Part shown: piece by piece, positions 1 to 6,715 of the stretch
How the letters are laid out: every line of letters starts with the position of its first letter
Position numbering within the stretch: the stretch's first letter is position 1
Source: an uncultured Clostridia bacterium
Lineage (GTDB): Bacteria > Bacillota_A > Clostridia > Christensenellales > Aristaeellaceae
DNA: 16,726 nucleotides
Direction: 5' to 3'
Assembly (NCBI GenBank): GCA_946613955.1
Contig: CAMOGC010000016.1
Location: 1-16,726, forward strand
Notes under the pieces: generated by a model
Database searches by the model: none
Told to the model about the DNA's origin: nothing
Seen by the model: only the letters and a program-made list of their open reading frames with translations
Made by a program: the position numbers and the translations under genes

Positions 1-7
1 TTCCTTC

Positions 8-853
8 TTACCAAATTATTTCATCTTCCGCATAACCGCCTGTCAGAGAAGACTCAAAAAGAACGGCCGCATTCCCTTCATCATCTGCATCCTTCATGGC
101 CTTTACAGCTTTGAACACCGAAGTCTTTGCCATTCCGGTGAATCTGGAAATCTGGCCCATCGAAAGCCCACTCAGGTACATTTGCGCTGCGTATTTTTTC
201 TGGAGTGGACGCTCCAACTGCTGAAAAGCAGATGCAGATGCACAATTGGTTATTTGCAGCATCTTCTCCCGGACTTGTTCATCCTGAAATCGCAGGTCGA
301 AATCCGATTCGTCCATGACGGAGTCATCATTGTTTCGGGTTATGTATTCCATCAGGATCTCTTTACCGCCGAAAAGATCCAGGGCATATTGTGTGTCTGT
401 TACAGCGCCTTTTCCTTTTTCGTAGGCCAGATAGCTGCTCCAGCGATACCTTCCCGGACGGCTTTCCATGCCTGCTTTCATGGGATTCTGAAGGATATAT
501 CTTAATACGGTCATGAAATACTGGTCGGTTTCGACAGGTTCGCTTCGGAACCGATTCTGGAATAAATATCCTGTTCGCTGGTATTTTTTGTTAAACCACA
601 TTGCATATCGGGTTTCAATCCTGGCAAAGACGGTACTCAGCGTATCTCCGGACGGTTCAATCAGCAGATGGATATGATTAGACATCAACACGAATGCATA
701 AAGATTGAATCCTGAAAGCTCTTTGCAATGATGCAGGATTTTCATAAAACAAAGGCGGTCTTCATCTTCTTCAAAGATATTTTGCCGGTTGATCCCTCTG
801 ATCATGACATGATAGATGTTGGATACGCTCTTTGTTCTTGCGACTCTTGGCAT
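8..853 (-). CDS. REP-associated tyrosine transposase (Y1/HUH family, RAYT)
   Basis: This is a single-strand DNA transposase of the TnpA_REP group (Y1_Tnp domain), which is thought to mobilise REP palindromes. With the start at 853 it is 281 aa. Visible motifs are the HUH metal site in MSNHIHLL (His60, His62) and the likely catalytic tyrosine in LRYILQNPMKAG (Tyr119). RTGYLFQNRFRSEPV and YRWSSY are typical of the family. Residues about 230-262 (YLSGLSMGQISRFTGMAKTSV) look like an added helix-turn-helix. An in-frame ATG exists at 880, but I prefer 853: MPRVARTKS is the usual RAYT N-terminus, and the ATG at 880 would lie inside the putative -10 region. The frame is intact and ends two codons from the window edge. 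A REP palindrome (903-933) lies just upstream, the usual arrangement for this family. The DNA is AT-richer than the genes further right, consistent with acquisition. Confidence 0.93.
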   Translation of the reverse strand: MPRVARTKSVSNIYHVMIRGINRQNIFEEDEDRLCFMKILHHCKELSGFNLYAFVLMSNHIHLLIEPSGDTLSTVFARIETRYAMWFNKKYQRTGYLFQNRFRSEPVETDQYFMTVLRYILQNPMKAGMESRPGRYRWSSYLAYEKGKGAVTDTQYALDLFGGKEILMEYITRNNDDSVMDESDFDLRFQDEQVREKMLQITNCASASAFQQLERPLQKKYAAQMYLSGLSMGQISRFTGMAKTSVFKAVKAMKDADDEGNAAVLFESSLTGGYAEDEIIW

Positions 854-860
854 GCTGATC

Positions 861-933
861 ACCCGGGGACAGTATATCATAAAGAAAGCCGGAAAGCAAA
901 AAGGGAACGAAAAGGGTCGTCCCTATCGTTCCC
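861..933 (-). repeat. REP-promoter cassette, copy A
   Basis: This copy aligns without gaps to copy B at 2211-2282, with about 63 of 72 positions identical. It contains a perfect 8-bp inverted repeat, GGGAACGA (903-910) and TCGTTCCC (926-933), enclosing a smaller GGG/CCC stem (914-916, 921-923). Read on the minus strand the core is a 23-bp unit starting GGAACGA and ending in CCCTTTT. The extended -10 promoter of the transposase gene lies at the other end of the copy. Confidence 0.8.
871..899 (-). promoter_or_regulatory. Putative promoter of the transposase gene
   Basis: Read on the minus strand, TTGCTT and TATACT are separated by 17 nt. The -10 is extended (TGATATACT). Transcription would begin about 11 nt before the ATG at 853, so the message would be nearly leaderless, and no Shine-Dalgarno sequence is seen. 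The same arrangement is repeated in front of the Sel1-repeat gene. Confidence 0.45.
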
Positions 934-2203
934 CTGTAATCTCGGCGGAGATCAGTTGGGGTTCAAAATATGCTTTAACACGATCGCTGCCTCCGATGGT
1001 GTACCGCCAAAGCACTTCAAGCTTTTCATCCTTGATTCCCGCAACTTCAAAGCTGTATTCCTTTTCTCCGTTTTCCACCATGAAGGCGATGGATTCGCCC
1101 AGATACTCCTGCTTATGCAGGAAAAAGGAAGCCGCGATTTCTTTCAGCTCCTCGCTGCTTAAGGAATCAGGCTCGCCCAGACGAATCAGCACCGCTTCTT
1201 TCTCTTCCTCCAGCCATCCAAATGCAGGGGATCTGTACTTTGCTGTACCTACAGTTTTTGCATGGTGAAGATGGCTCAGCAGCTGGGAAGGCCTCTGGAC
1301 GTTAAGGATATCTGATGAAACCGCGATCAGCGGGCGATCCTCCTTCCAGGCATCCAGATTAAACCGCAGGAATGTACACCACCTTCCGCGCTTTGATGCA
1401 ACCGGCAGCAGTGGAATACCTGACGAAGTGGAGGAATGCCTGAAAACTTCAAACCCTTTTCTCTGAACCTTCTGAGCGGCGATCAGTATATGTCCCAGGC
1501 GGGCCAGCTGTTTCTGCGTTCCGCTTTTCAAGGTGGCATACAGCTCATAGGCGCTGTCGTCCCCGGCTTCCGCTGCTTTTGAAAACGCGGCCAGACAGGC
1601 TTCATATTCCTCGTTGGTAAGCACTTTTCCATTCGGACGATACAGATCAATATACTTTCGGGCGGACTCCTGCCCACGGTCGACGGCTTTCTCCAGAAAG
1701 GAGATGCCATCTTCAAGATCCGCATAACAGCCTATTCCGTTGCAAAGCATATTCCCGACCGTTTCACAGGCAAGACCATCCCCGAGATCGGCCGCTTTCA
1801 TCAGCCAATCAAACGCGCTTTTGTAATCCGGCTGCTTTTCGGTACGCAGGCTCCATGGGAAGATCGGATTGCCTCGCAGCAGCAATTCCGCCTGGTTGGA
1901 AGAGCCGAGGGGCCGAAAGTTGCCGGAAAGATACATTCCGGCGATGCGGACCATGGACGGCGTGTCATCCATCCTTGCCGCTTCCTCATATTTCAGAAAC
2001 GCCTCTTCATATTTTCCCTGCTGTTCCAGCTGGATACCCTCTTCACGGAAAGCCTCTTCATCCTCAGGCTCTGTGGCCGCGCCTGGAAAAACGTCGAGGC
2101 TCGCCGCTATCTTTTTTCCCTGAGCATTTTCCGAGCCCTGTTCATGCGGATTCGTTTCCTTTTTATTCATCTTTCCGCCAAAGATGATCTCCTTCAGACC
2201 CAT
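923..2203 (-). CDS. TPR/Sel1-like repeat protein with unassigned C-terminal half
   Basis: From the ATG at 2203 the protein is 426 aa. Residues about 48-95 (EEGIQLEQQGKYEEAFLKYEEAA) read as a TPR. Residues 127-185 (SAFDWLMKAADLGDGLACE) and about 198-228 (AAFSKAAEAGDDSAYELY) read as Sel1/TPR helical hairpins, so the N-terminal half is probably a protein-protein interaction scaffold. Residues about 235-426 match no family I know; the segment is mixed alpha/beta with no signal peptide or membrane segment. The start is uncertain. The ATG at 2203 lies at the same place relative to the duplicated promoter cassette as the transposase ATG, while ATGs at 2209 and 2170 are also in frame. The stop codon and last residues lie inside REP copy A, so the repeat supplies the end of the gene. 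The DNA is AT-richer than the hexuronate genes beside it. Function unknown. Confidence 0.8.
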   Translation of the reverse strand: MGLKEIIFGGKMNKKETNPHEQGSENAQGKKIAASLDVFPGAATEPEDEEAFREEGIQLEQQGKYEEAFLKYEEAARMDDTPSMVRIAGMYLSGNFRPLGSSNQAELLLRGNPIFPWSLRTEKQPDYKSAFDWLMKAADLGDGLACETVGNMLCNGIGCYADLEDGISFLEKAVDRGQESARKYIDLYRPNGKVLTNEEYEACLAAFSKAAEAGDDSAYELYATLKSGTQKQLARLGHILIAAQKVQRKGFEVFRHSSTSSGIPLLPVASKRGRWCTFLRFNLDAWKEDRPLIAVSSDILNVQRPSQLLSHLHHAKTVGTAKYRSPAFGWLEEEKEAVLIRLGEPDSLSSEELKEIAASFFLHKQEYLGESIAFMVENGEKEYSFEVAGIKDEKLEVLWRYTIGGSDRVKAYFEPQLISAEITGER

Positions 2204-2210
2204 TGCCATC

Positions 2211-2282
2211 ACCCGGAGAAAGTATACCATAAAGGAAACCGGAAAGGAAAGAGGGAACGAAAAGGGCCGTCCCCATCGTTCC
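2211..2282 (-). repeat. REP-promoter cassette, copy B
   Basis: This is the second copy of the cassette found at 861-933, in the same orientation and again directly upstream of a minus-strand gene. The palindrome is GGGAACGA (2253-2260) against TCGTTCC (2276-2282), with an inner GGG/CCC stem. The 23-bp core at 2260-2282 differs from that of copy A at only two positions. Confidence 0.8.
2221..2249 (-). promoter_or_regulatory. Putative promoter of the Sel1-repeat gene
   Basis: On the minus strand an extended -10 (TGGTATACT) lies 17 nt from a poor -35 (TTCCTT). It is the counterpart of the transposase promoter within the duplicated cassette. The -10 is well conserved and the -35 is weak. Confidence 0.4.
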
Positions 2283-2307
2283 AAAAGGGTCGTCCCCCTC
2301 GTTCCCC
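2283..2307 (-). repeat. Additional tandem REP unit next to uxaA
   Basis: A second 23-bp core (2283-2305) abuts the unit at 2260-2282 head to tail and matches it at 21 of 23 positions. Read on the minus strand it lies just after the uxaA stop codon and contains GGG-N-CCC followed by TTTT. With the short CCCCG/CGGGG hairpin at 2304-2316 it could help end the uxaA transcript. Confidence 0.7.
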
Positions 2308-2317
2308 GCAGCGGGGA

Positions 2318-3805
2318 TTACAGCGTGACGCCCTTTTTGAAGATGGCCAGATCGTGGAACCCGCGGGCCTCGCTGACCACTTCCTTGCCGGAGGCGGTTT
2401 CGATCACCAGATCCAGCAGGGCGTCCGCCAGCTCGTCCAGGGTTTTGCCCTTGAGCAGATCACCGGCGGCGAAATCGATCCAATGGTTCTTCCGATCCGC
2501 CAGGGAGGGGTTGGTGGCGATCTTCATGGTCGGCACGGGGGAGGCGAAGGGCGTTCCCCGGCCGGTGGTAAAGAGCACCATCTGGGCGCCGGAGGAGGCC
2601 AGGGCCGTGGAAGCCACCAGGTCGTTTCCGGGGGCGGAAAGCAGATTCAGGCCGGGATGCGTGACCCGCTCGCCATAGGCCAGGACGCCGCGCACCTGGG
2701 AAAAGCCGCTTTTCTGGGTACATCCCAGCGCCTTGTCCTCCAGGGTGGAAATGCCGCCGGCCTTGTTGCCGGGGGAGGGGTTTTCATAAATCGTCTGGTG
2801 GTTTTCCTGATAATAGCGCTTGAAATCGTTGATCAGGGAAACGGTCTGGTTGAAGAGCTCCTCGGAGGGGCAGCGGCTCATCAGAATCGTTTCCGCTCCG
2901 AACATTTCGGGCACCTCGGTCAGGATCGTGGAGCCGCCGAGGGCCGCGATCCGATCGGAAAGGCCGCCCACGACGGGGTTGGCCGTGATCCCGGAGAAGC
3001 CGTCGCTGCCGCCGCATTTGAGGCCGACCACCAGCTTGGAAGCGGGGCAGGAGACCCGGCGCTCCGCGCGCATCTGGTCCGCCAGCTCCCGGAGAAGCGC
3101 CATGCCCGCGGCATGCTCGTCCTCCACCTCCTGGCAGACCAGGAAGCGCATGCGGCTTTCATCGGCGTCGGCGGGGAAGTGCTTCCGGATTTCGGCGATG
3201 CTGCTGTTTTCGCAGCCCAGGCCCAGCATCAGGACGCCGCCCACATTGGGATGATTCGCCAGATCCGCCAGGATCTGGCGGGTGTTTTCCTGATCATCGC
3301 CCATCTGGGAGCAGCCGTAGGGGTGCGGGAAGGCGTAGACGTGATCAATTCCCGGCCCCAGCAGGGACTGGGCTTCCCGCTCCATCTCCCTGGCGATATC
3401 GTTTACGCAGCCCACCGTCGGCAAAATCCACAGCTCGTTCCGGATGCCGACCCGGCCGTTCTTCCGGGGATAGCCCATGAAGGTCCGCTCCCGGACGGAA
3501 GGAAGCTTGGCCTCGGGGGCCGGATTCCACGTATAGGACAGGGTTTCGGACAGGTTGGTCCTGAGATTCTGGATATGCACATGGGAGCCCCGGGGGATCG
3601 GCTTTGTGGCATGCCCGATGGGGAAACCGTATTTGATCACGTTTTCCCCTTCAGCCAGATCCTTCAGGGCAAATTTATGCCCGGCGGGGATGTTTTCCAG
3701 GAGCGTCACTTCCGCGCCGCCCACCTGGACGACCGCGCCGGCGGCCAGCGGCTCCAGCGCCACGGCCACGGAATCAGTGGGATGAATACGAAGAGCGTTG
3801 GGCAT
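2318..3805 (-). CDS. uxaA: Altronate dehydratase (full-length UxaA)
   Basis: Altronate dehydratase removes water from D-altronate to give 2-keto-3-deoxygluconate in the galacturonate branch of hexuronate catabolism. It is a cytoplasmic metal-dependent enzyme. At 495 aa it matches the usual length of full-length UxaA. Residues about 8-85 form the small N-terminal SAF domain. The catalytic UxaA part follows, with GYPRKNGRVGIRN (111-123), HPYGCSQMGDD (161-171), GLGCENSS and VGLKCGGSDGFSGITANP as family landmarks. The start at 3805 is chosen because GGAGGT lies 4 nt upstream and MPNALRIHPTDSVAVAL is a natural UxaA N-terminus. An open frame reaching back to 3946 would translate the terminator hairpin and is discarded. 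It lies downstream of uxaB on the same strand, separated by 150 nt that contain an intrinsic terminator. No -10/-35 pair of its own was seen in that gap. Confidence 0.96.
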   Translation of the reverse strand: MPNALRIHPTDSVAVALEPLAAGAVVQVGGAEVTLLENIPAGHKFALKDLAEGENVIKYGFPIGHATKPIPRGSHVHIQNLRTNLSETLSYTWNPAPEAKLPSVRERTFMGYPRKNGRVGIRNELWILPTVGCVNDIAREMEREAQSLLGPGIDHVYAFPHPYGCSQMGDDQENTRQILADLANHPNVGGVLMLGLGCENSSIAEIRKHFPADADESRMRFLVCQEVEDEHAAGMALLRELADQMRAERRVSCPASKLVVGLKCGGSDGFSGITANPVVGGLSDRIAALGGSTILTEVPEMFGAETILMSRCPSEELFNQTVSLINDFKRYYQENHQTIYENPSPGNKAGGISTLEDKALGCTQKSGFSQVRGVLAYGERVTHPGLNLLSAPGNDLVASTALASSGAQMVLFTTGRGTPFASPVPTMKIATNPSLADRKNHWIDFAAGDLLKGKTLDELADALLDLVIETASGKEVVSEARGFHDLAIFKKGVTL

Positions 3806-3900
3806 ACATACCTCCAGAATGGGTCGTCCGGCGCCGGAAAACCGGGCCGGGGGAGCGGCGTCCGAAAGCGCCATGGCCTCGAGCGGACAGCCGCCAGGAA

Positions 3901-3931
3901 GAAAAAGGGCGCCGGCCGGAAAGCCGGCGCC
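3901..3931 (-). terminator. Intrinsic terminator between uxaB and uxaA
   Basis: On the minus strand a perfect 9-bp GC stem, GGCGCCGGC (from 3931) against GCCGGCGCC (to 3908), has a 6-nt loop and is followed by C and TTTTT (3906-3902). It begins 24 nt after the uxaB stop codon. By sequence it is a textbook Rho-independent terminator, but it lies between two genes of one pathway, so partial read-through is likely. Confidence 0.85.
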
Positions 3932-3955
3932 GTGAGGGCCGATCAACAGAGGGAA

Positions 3956-5422
3956 TTATTTCCCGAAATGCTTCTCCATCACCTTGCGGACGCCGTCCTT
4001 CTCGATTTCGGACAGATAGGCGGCCACCTTTTCCGTCAGCCCGGGAACCTTTTTCAGATCGGGGCCGAAGAAATCCTCGCGCTCGATGAAGGCCCTGGCC
4101 AGATCCGCGGCCGGAGTATCGCCGTTTTCGGCGAAGAACTCCAGCACCGCCGCGTCATCCTGCAGGGTATAGGGCTTGCCGTCCCGCAGGCACTCCAGCT
4201 TCCCGTCCTTGAGCTTGCCGCCGCGATACAGATCGATCAGGGCGGCCAGGGAGAAGACCAGATGCTCGGGGAGCTTGCCGTTCTTTTCGACATAGCCCAG
4301 CAGGGAAGGCATGCAGCGGGCGCGCCACTTGCTTACGGAATTCAGGCAGATGGACAGCAGCGCGTGCTTAATATAGGGATTGCGGAAGCGCTGGGTCACC
4401 GCGTCGGCGAAGGAAAGCAGATCGTCCACGGGGAGGGACAGGGTGGGGATCACTTCTTCATGCAGGGTGTCATCCATGAAAGTGGCCACCAGGGGATCGT
4501 TCATCGCGTCGAGCACGATATCGTATCCCATCAGGAAGGCGGCGGGCACGAAGGAGGTATGGGCACCGTTGAGGATGCGGACCTTGCGCTGCTTGTAGGG
4601 CTTCTGGTTATCGGTAAAGATGACGGGAAGGTCGCAGTCGGGCAGGGGCAGCTCCCTGCTGATATCCCTGGGGGATTCGATGACCCACAGGCCGAAGGGC
4701 TCGGCGGTGTCCAGCAGCTGATCCTCGTAGCCCAGGGTTTTCCAGAGGGCCTCGGCATCGTCCCGCGGGTAGCCCGTCACGATCCGGTCCACCAGGGTCG
4801 AGGTAAAGACGCAGGCGTCATTCAGCCAGGAGATAAACTTATCCCCGAGGTTCCAGATCTTCGCCAGCTCCAGGACGCATTTTTTCAGCATGATGCCGTT
4901 GTCGTCGATCAGCTCCACCGGCAGGATGATGAGCCCCTTGTCCTGGGCGTAATCAAAATGCTTCGCCCGCTCGAAGAGGAACTTGGTCAGCTTGCCGGGA
5001 TAGGAGCGGGGCGGGCAGGCGTCGAAGGAATCCTCCCTGTCCAGAACGATACCGGCCTCGGTGGTGTTGGAAACGATGAACCGCAGGGTCGGCACCTTGG
5101 CATAGGCGGCATATTTGTCATATTCGGTATAGCAGTCCACCGCGTCGGCGACGGAGGTAATGGTCCGGGAGAGCTCCACGGGCTCGCCGTCCACCAGGCC
5201 GCGAAGCACGACGGTATACCTGCAGTCCTGCTCATGGAAACGATCCAGGGAGCCGAAGGGAATGGGCTTCACCACGACGATGGAGCCGTTGAAATCGGTC
5301 TTTTCATTGGCGATGTCGATCATATAGTCGACAAAGGCGCGAAGGAACCCTCCCTCGCCGAACTGCAGCACCCGGACCGGACGCTCTTTCGCCGGGGCCT
5401 TCGAGGCATTCAGACGATCCAT
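3956..5422 (-). CDS. uxaB: Tagaturonate reductase
   Basis: This NAD-dependent enzyme reduces D-tagaturonate to D-altronate, the substrate of the uxaA product. It belongs to the mannitol/hexuronate dehydrogenase family, with an N-terminal Rossmann part and a helical C-terminal part. At 488 aa it is close to the E. coli enzyme. Visible marks are the nucleotide-binding start VRVLQFGEGGFLRAFVDY, SNTTEAGI, and the UxaB-type motif RKVRILNGAHTSFVPAAFLMG near the middle. The start at 5422 has GGGAGG 8 nt upstream and is preceded by a clear promoter and operator-like palindrome. The frame stays open far upstream, but that part is antisense to the regulator gene and is not coding. A UxuB (fructuronate reductase) assignment is less likely given the NGAHT motif and the uxaA partner. 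Confidence 0.95.
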   Translation of the reverse strand: MDRLNASKAPAKERPVRVLQFGEGGFLRAFVDYMIDIANEKTDFNGSIVVVKPIPFGSLDRFHEQDCRYTVVLRGLVDGEPVELSRTITSVADAVDCYTEYDKYAAYAKVPTLRFIVSNTTEAGIVLDREDSFDACPPRSYPGKLTKFLFERAKHFDYAQDKGLIILPVELIDDNGIMLKKCVLELAKIWNLGDKFISWLNDACVFTSTLVDRIVTGYPRDDAEALWKTLGYEDQLLDTAEPFGLWVIESPRDISRELPLPDCDLPVIFTDNQKPYKQRKVRILNGAHTSFVPAAFLMGYDIVLDAMNDPLVATFMDDTLHEEVIPTLSLPVDDLLSFADAVTQRFRNPYIKHALLSICLNSVSKWRARCMPSLLGYVEKNGKLPEHLVFSLAALIDLYRGGKLKDGKLECLRDGKPYTLQDDAAVLEFFAENGDTPAADLARAFIEREDFFGPDLKKVPGLTEKVAAYLSEIEKDGVRKVMEKHFGK

Positions 5423-5458
5423 GTTAACCACCCTCCCAAAGCATGTCGTTGTTGGTAC

Positions 5459-5474
5459 GTGTAAGCAATTACAC
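5459..5474. promoter_or_regulatory. Operator-like palindrome in the uxaB leader
   Basis: GTGTAAGCAATTACAC has perfect 6-bp arms (GTGTAA/TTACAC) around GCAA. It lies immediately downstream of the predicted uxaB transcription start (about 5477), where a bound repressor would block elongation or initiation. The divergent LacI-family protein is the likely binder. The site contains GCAATT, which recurs in the second inverted repeat at 5522-5543. Confidence 0.6.
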
Positions 5475-5483
5475 TTCAGGGAA

Positions 5484-5512
5484 ATTCTACCTCTTTTTGC
5501 CTTCAGCGTCAA
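5484..5512 (-). promoter_or_regulatory. uxaB promoter
   Basis: On the minus strand TTGACG (5512-5507) and TAGAAT (5489-5484) are separated by exactly 17 nt, five of six matches to consensus in each box. The leader to the ATG at 5422 is about 55 nt and holds the GTGTAA-N4-TTACAC palindrome. Confidence 0.75.
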
Positions 5513-5520
5513 GGGAAGTA

Positions 5521-5549
5521 TTGCAATTGACGCAAAAATTGCATATAAT
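5521..5549 (+). promoter_or_regulatory. Promoter of the LacI-family regulator gene
   Basis: TTGCAA (5521-5526) and a perfect TATAAT (5544-5549) are separated by 17 nt. The -35 and spacer are covered by the inverted repeat at 5522-5543, which suggests autorepression. The two divergent -35 boxes are only 8 nt apart (5512 and 5521), so one bound regulator could affect both promoters. Confidence 0.75.
5522..5543. promoter_or_regulatory. Inverted repeat between -35 and -10 of the regulator promoter
   Basis: TGCAATT (5522-5528) and AATTGCA (5537-5543) form a perfect 7-bp inverted repeat with an 8-nt spacer. It shares the half-site GCAATT with the palindrome at 5459-5474. The position fits autorepression by the LacI-type protein encoded just downstream. 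Binding is inferred, not shown. Confidence 0.5.
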
Positions 5550-5590
5550 GATCCGGCTTCAGGAAAAACCTGATTCCCGGAGGAGAATGA

Positions 5591-6607
5591 ATGAACATCT
5601 ACGATATTTCGCGCAAGGCCGGCGTCAGCATCGCGACGGTCTCCCGGGTGCTGAACCATTCCAGCCACGTAAGCGAGGAAACGAGGAACCGGGTGATGAG
5701 CGTGATTCGTGAAAACAGCTATGTGCCCAATGCCTTCGCCCGGGGACTGGGGCTGAACACCATGAATACCATCGGGCTCCTCTGCCCCGACGCCAGCGAC
5801 CCCTATCAGGCCCAGGCCCTGAGCTATCTTGAAAACTATTTCCGGGAAAAGGGATATGACTGCCTGCTGCTGTGCACGGGGCGGGACAAGACGGCCCGGG
5901 TGCTGGGGGTGGAAAACCTGAAAAACCGGCACGTGGACGGGATGGTGCTGATGGGCTCCTCCTTTGTCAACCGGGAGGAAAAGGAAAACGCCTATATCCG
6001 GGAGGCGGCCGAGAGCATGCCCGTGGCCCTGCTCAACGGCGAATACGACGCCCCCGGGGTCTATTGCGCGGTATGCGACGATTATTCCGCCGCGAAGGAG
6101 GCGACGGAAAGCCTGATCCGCACCGGCCGGCGCCGGATTCTGCACCTGTATCACGCGATGAACGCCTCCGGCCGGAGAAAGCTGGAAGGATACAGCGACG
6201 CCCTCCGGGAGGCCGACATTCCCTTTGACGAGAGGCTGGTCTGGGAGGTGGGGAAGGACGCGCGCAGCATTCCCCGGGTCATGGAGATGCTGGACCGGCT
6301 CGCCGGGGAAGGAATCCGGTTCGACGCGGTTTTCTGCAGCGAGGATATCCTGGCGGTGGGGGCGATCAAATATGCCCGGGAGCGGGGGATCAGGATTCCG
6401 GAGGAGCTGGCGGTCATCGGATACAACAACTCGCTGCTGTGCCAGTGCAGCGAGCCGGAGATGAGCAGCGTGGACAACCAGCTGGAGCCCATCTGCCGCC
6501 ATATCGCCGCCACCATGACCGCGGTCATCGAGGGCGGGAAAGCGGAAACGAAGAAGGTTTTCCCCGGCAGGCTGATTCCCCGGGCCAGTTCCCAGGACGC
6601 GATTTGA
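5591..6607 (+). CDS. LacI-family transcriptional regulator, probably of the hexuronate genes
   Basis: A 338-aa regulator of the LacI/GalR family. Residues 1-50 are the DNA-binding helix-turn-helix and hinge: IYDISRKAGVSIATVSRVLN, then a VSEETRNRV segment. Residues from about 60 to the end form the periplasmic-binding-protein-like effector domain, with NTIGLLCPDASDPYQAQ, DGMVLMG and DAVFCSEDILAVGAIKYARERG as family signatures. The start at 5591 has GGAGGA 6-7 nt upstream. It is divergent from uxaB, and the shared intergenic region carries two operator-like repeats, so it most likely represses uxaB (and uxaA) and itself until a hexuronate intermediate binds. Many bacteria use GntR-type ExuR/UxuR for this task; a LacI-type regulator is a known alternative in Firmicutes. 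The ligand cannot be read from the sequence. Confidence 0.93.
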   Translation: MNIYDISRKAGVSIATVSRVLNHSSHVSEETRNRVMSVIRENSYVPNAFARGLGLNTMNTIGLLCPDASDPYQAQALSYLENYFREKGYDCLLLCTGRDKTARVLGVENLKNRHVDGMVLMGSSFVNREEKENAYIREAAESMPVALLNGEYDAPGVYCAVCDDYSAAKEATESLIRTGRRRILHLYHAMNASGRRKLEGYSDALREADIPFDERLVWEVGKDARSIPRVMEMLDRLAGEGIRFDAVFCSEDILAVGAIKYARERGIRIPEELAVIGYNNSLLCQCSEPEMSSVDNQLEPICRHIAATMTAVIEGGKAETKKVFPGRLIPRASSQDAI

Positions 6608-6629
6608 CGAAAAACCGAAAAAAAACACA

Positions 6630-6677
6630 CCCCGCCCTCCTGCGGGGGTATACTGTGGAAAGCGGCCGAAGGGCCGC
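6630..6677 (+). other. Two hairpins between the regulator gene and ilvE, with a possible -10 box
   Basis: CCCCGC (6630-6635) pairs with GCGGGG (6642-6647). TATACT (6649-6654) follows directly and resembles a -10, but no matching -35 lies 17 nt upstream. A second hairpin, GCGGCC (6662-6667) with GGCCGC (6672-6677), would lie in the ilvE leader. An A-rich tract (6609-6627) precedes the first hairpin. Read on the minus strand the first hairpin is therefore followed, after about 4 nt, by a T-run and would terminate antisense transcription. No peptide rich in Leu/Ile/Val codons and no T-box was seen. Confidence 0.4.
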
Positions 6678-6715
6678 CGCAGGATAACGATTTCAGGAAG
6701 GAAGCGAGAATCACC

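Larger units (their letters stand above)
8..933 (-). mobile_element. RAYT gene plus adjacent REP unit
   Basis: The transposase gene together with the palindromic unit upstream of it makes a REP/RAYT pair. In other bacteria such transposases are single-copy, domesticated-looking genes that spread short REP sequences rather than themselves. No terminal inverted repeats or target-site duplications delimiting a classical insertion sequence are visible. The far boundary may lie left of the window. Confidence 0.6.

Noticed and set aside
3806..3946. Longer uxaA start at 3946
   Set aside because: It would translate the intrinsic terminator hairpin and adds about 47 residues with no family match. The ATG at 3805 has GGAGGT next to it and a normal UxaA N-terminus.
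2144..5464. A very long plus-strand open frame opposite uxaA and uxaB
   Set aside because: It is the antisense shadow of two well-recognised genes in GC-rich DNA. Its translation is rich in Gly, His and Gln with no domain, and it also runs across the terminator and REP units.
6608..6715. T-box or leader-peptide attenuator before ilvE
   Set aside because: The gap is only 108 nt. It holds no T-box core, no run of Leu/Ile/Val codons, and no plus-strand hairpin followed by a T-run.
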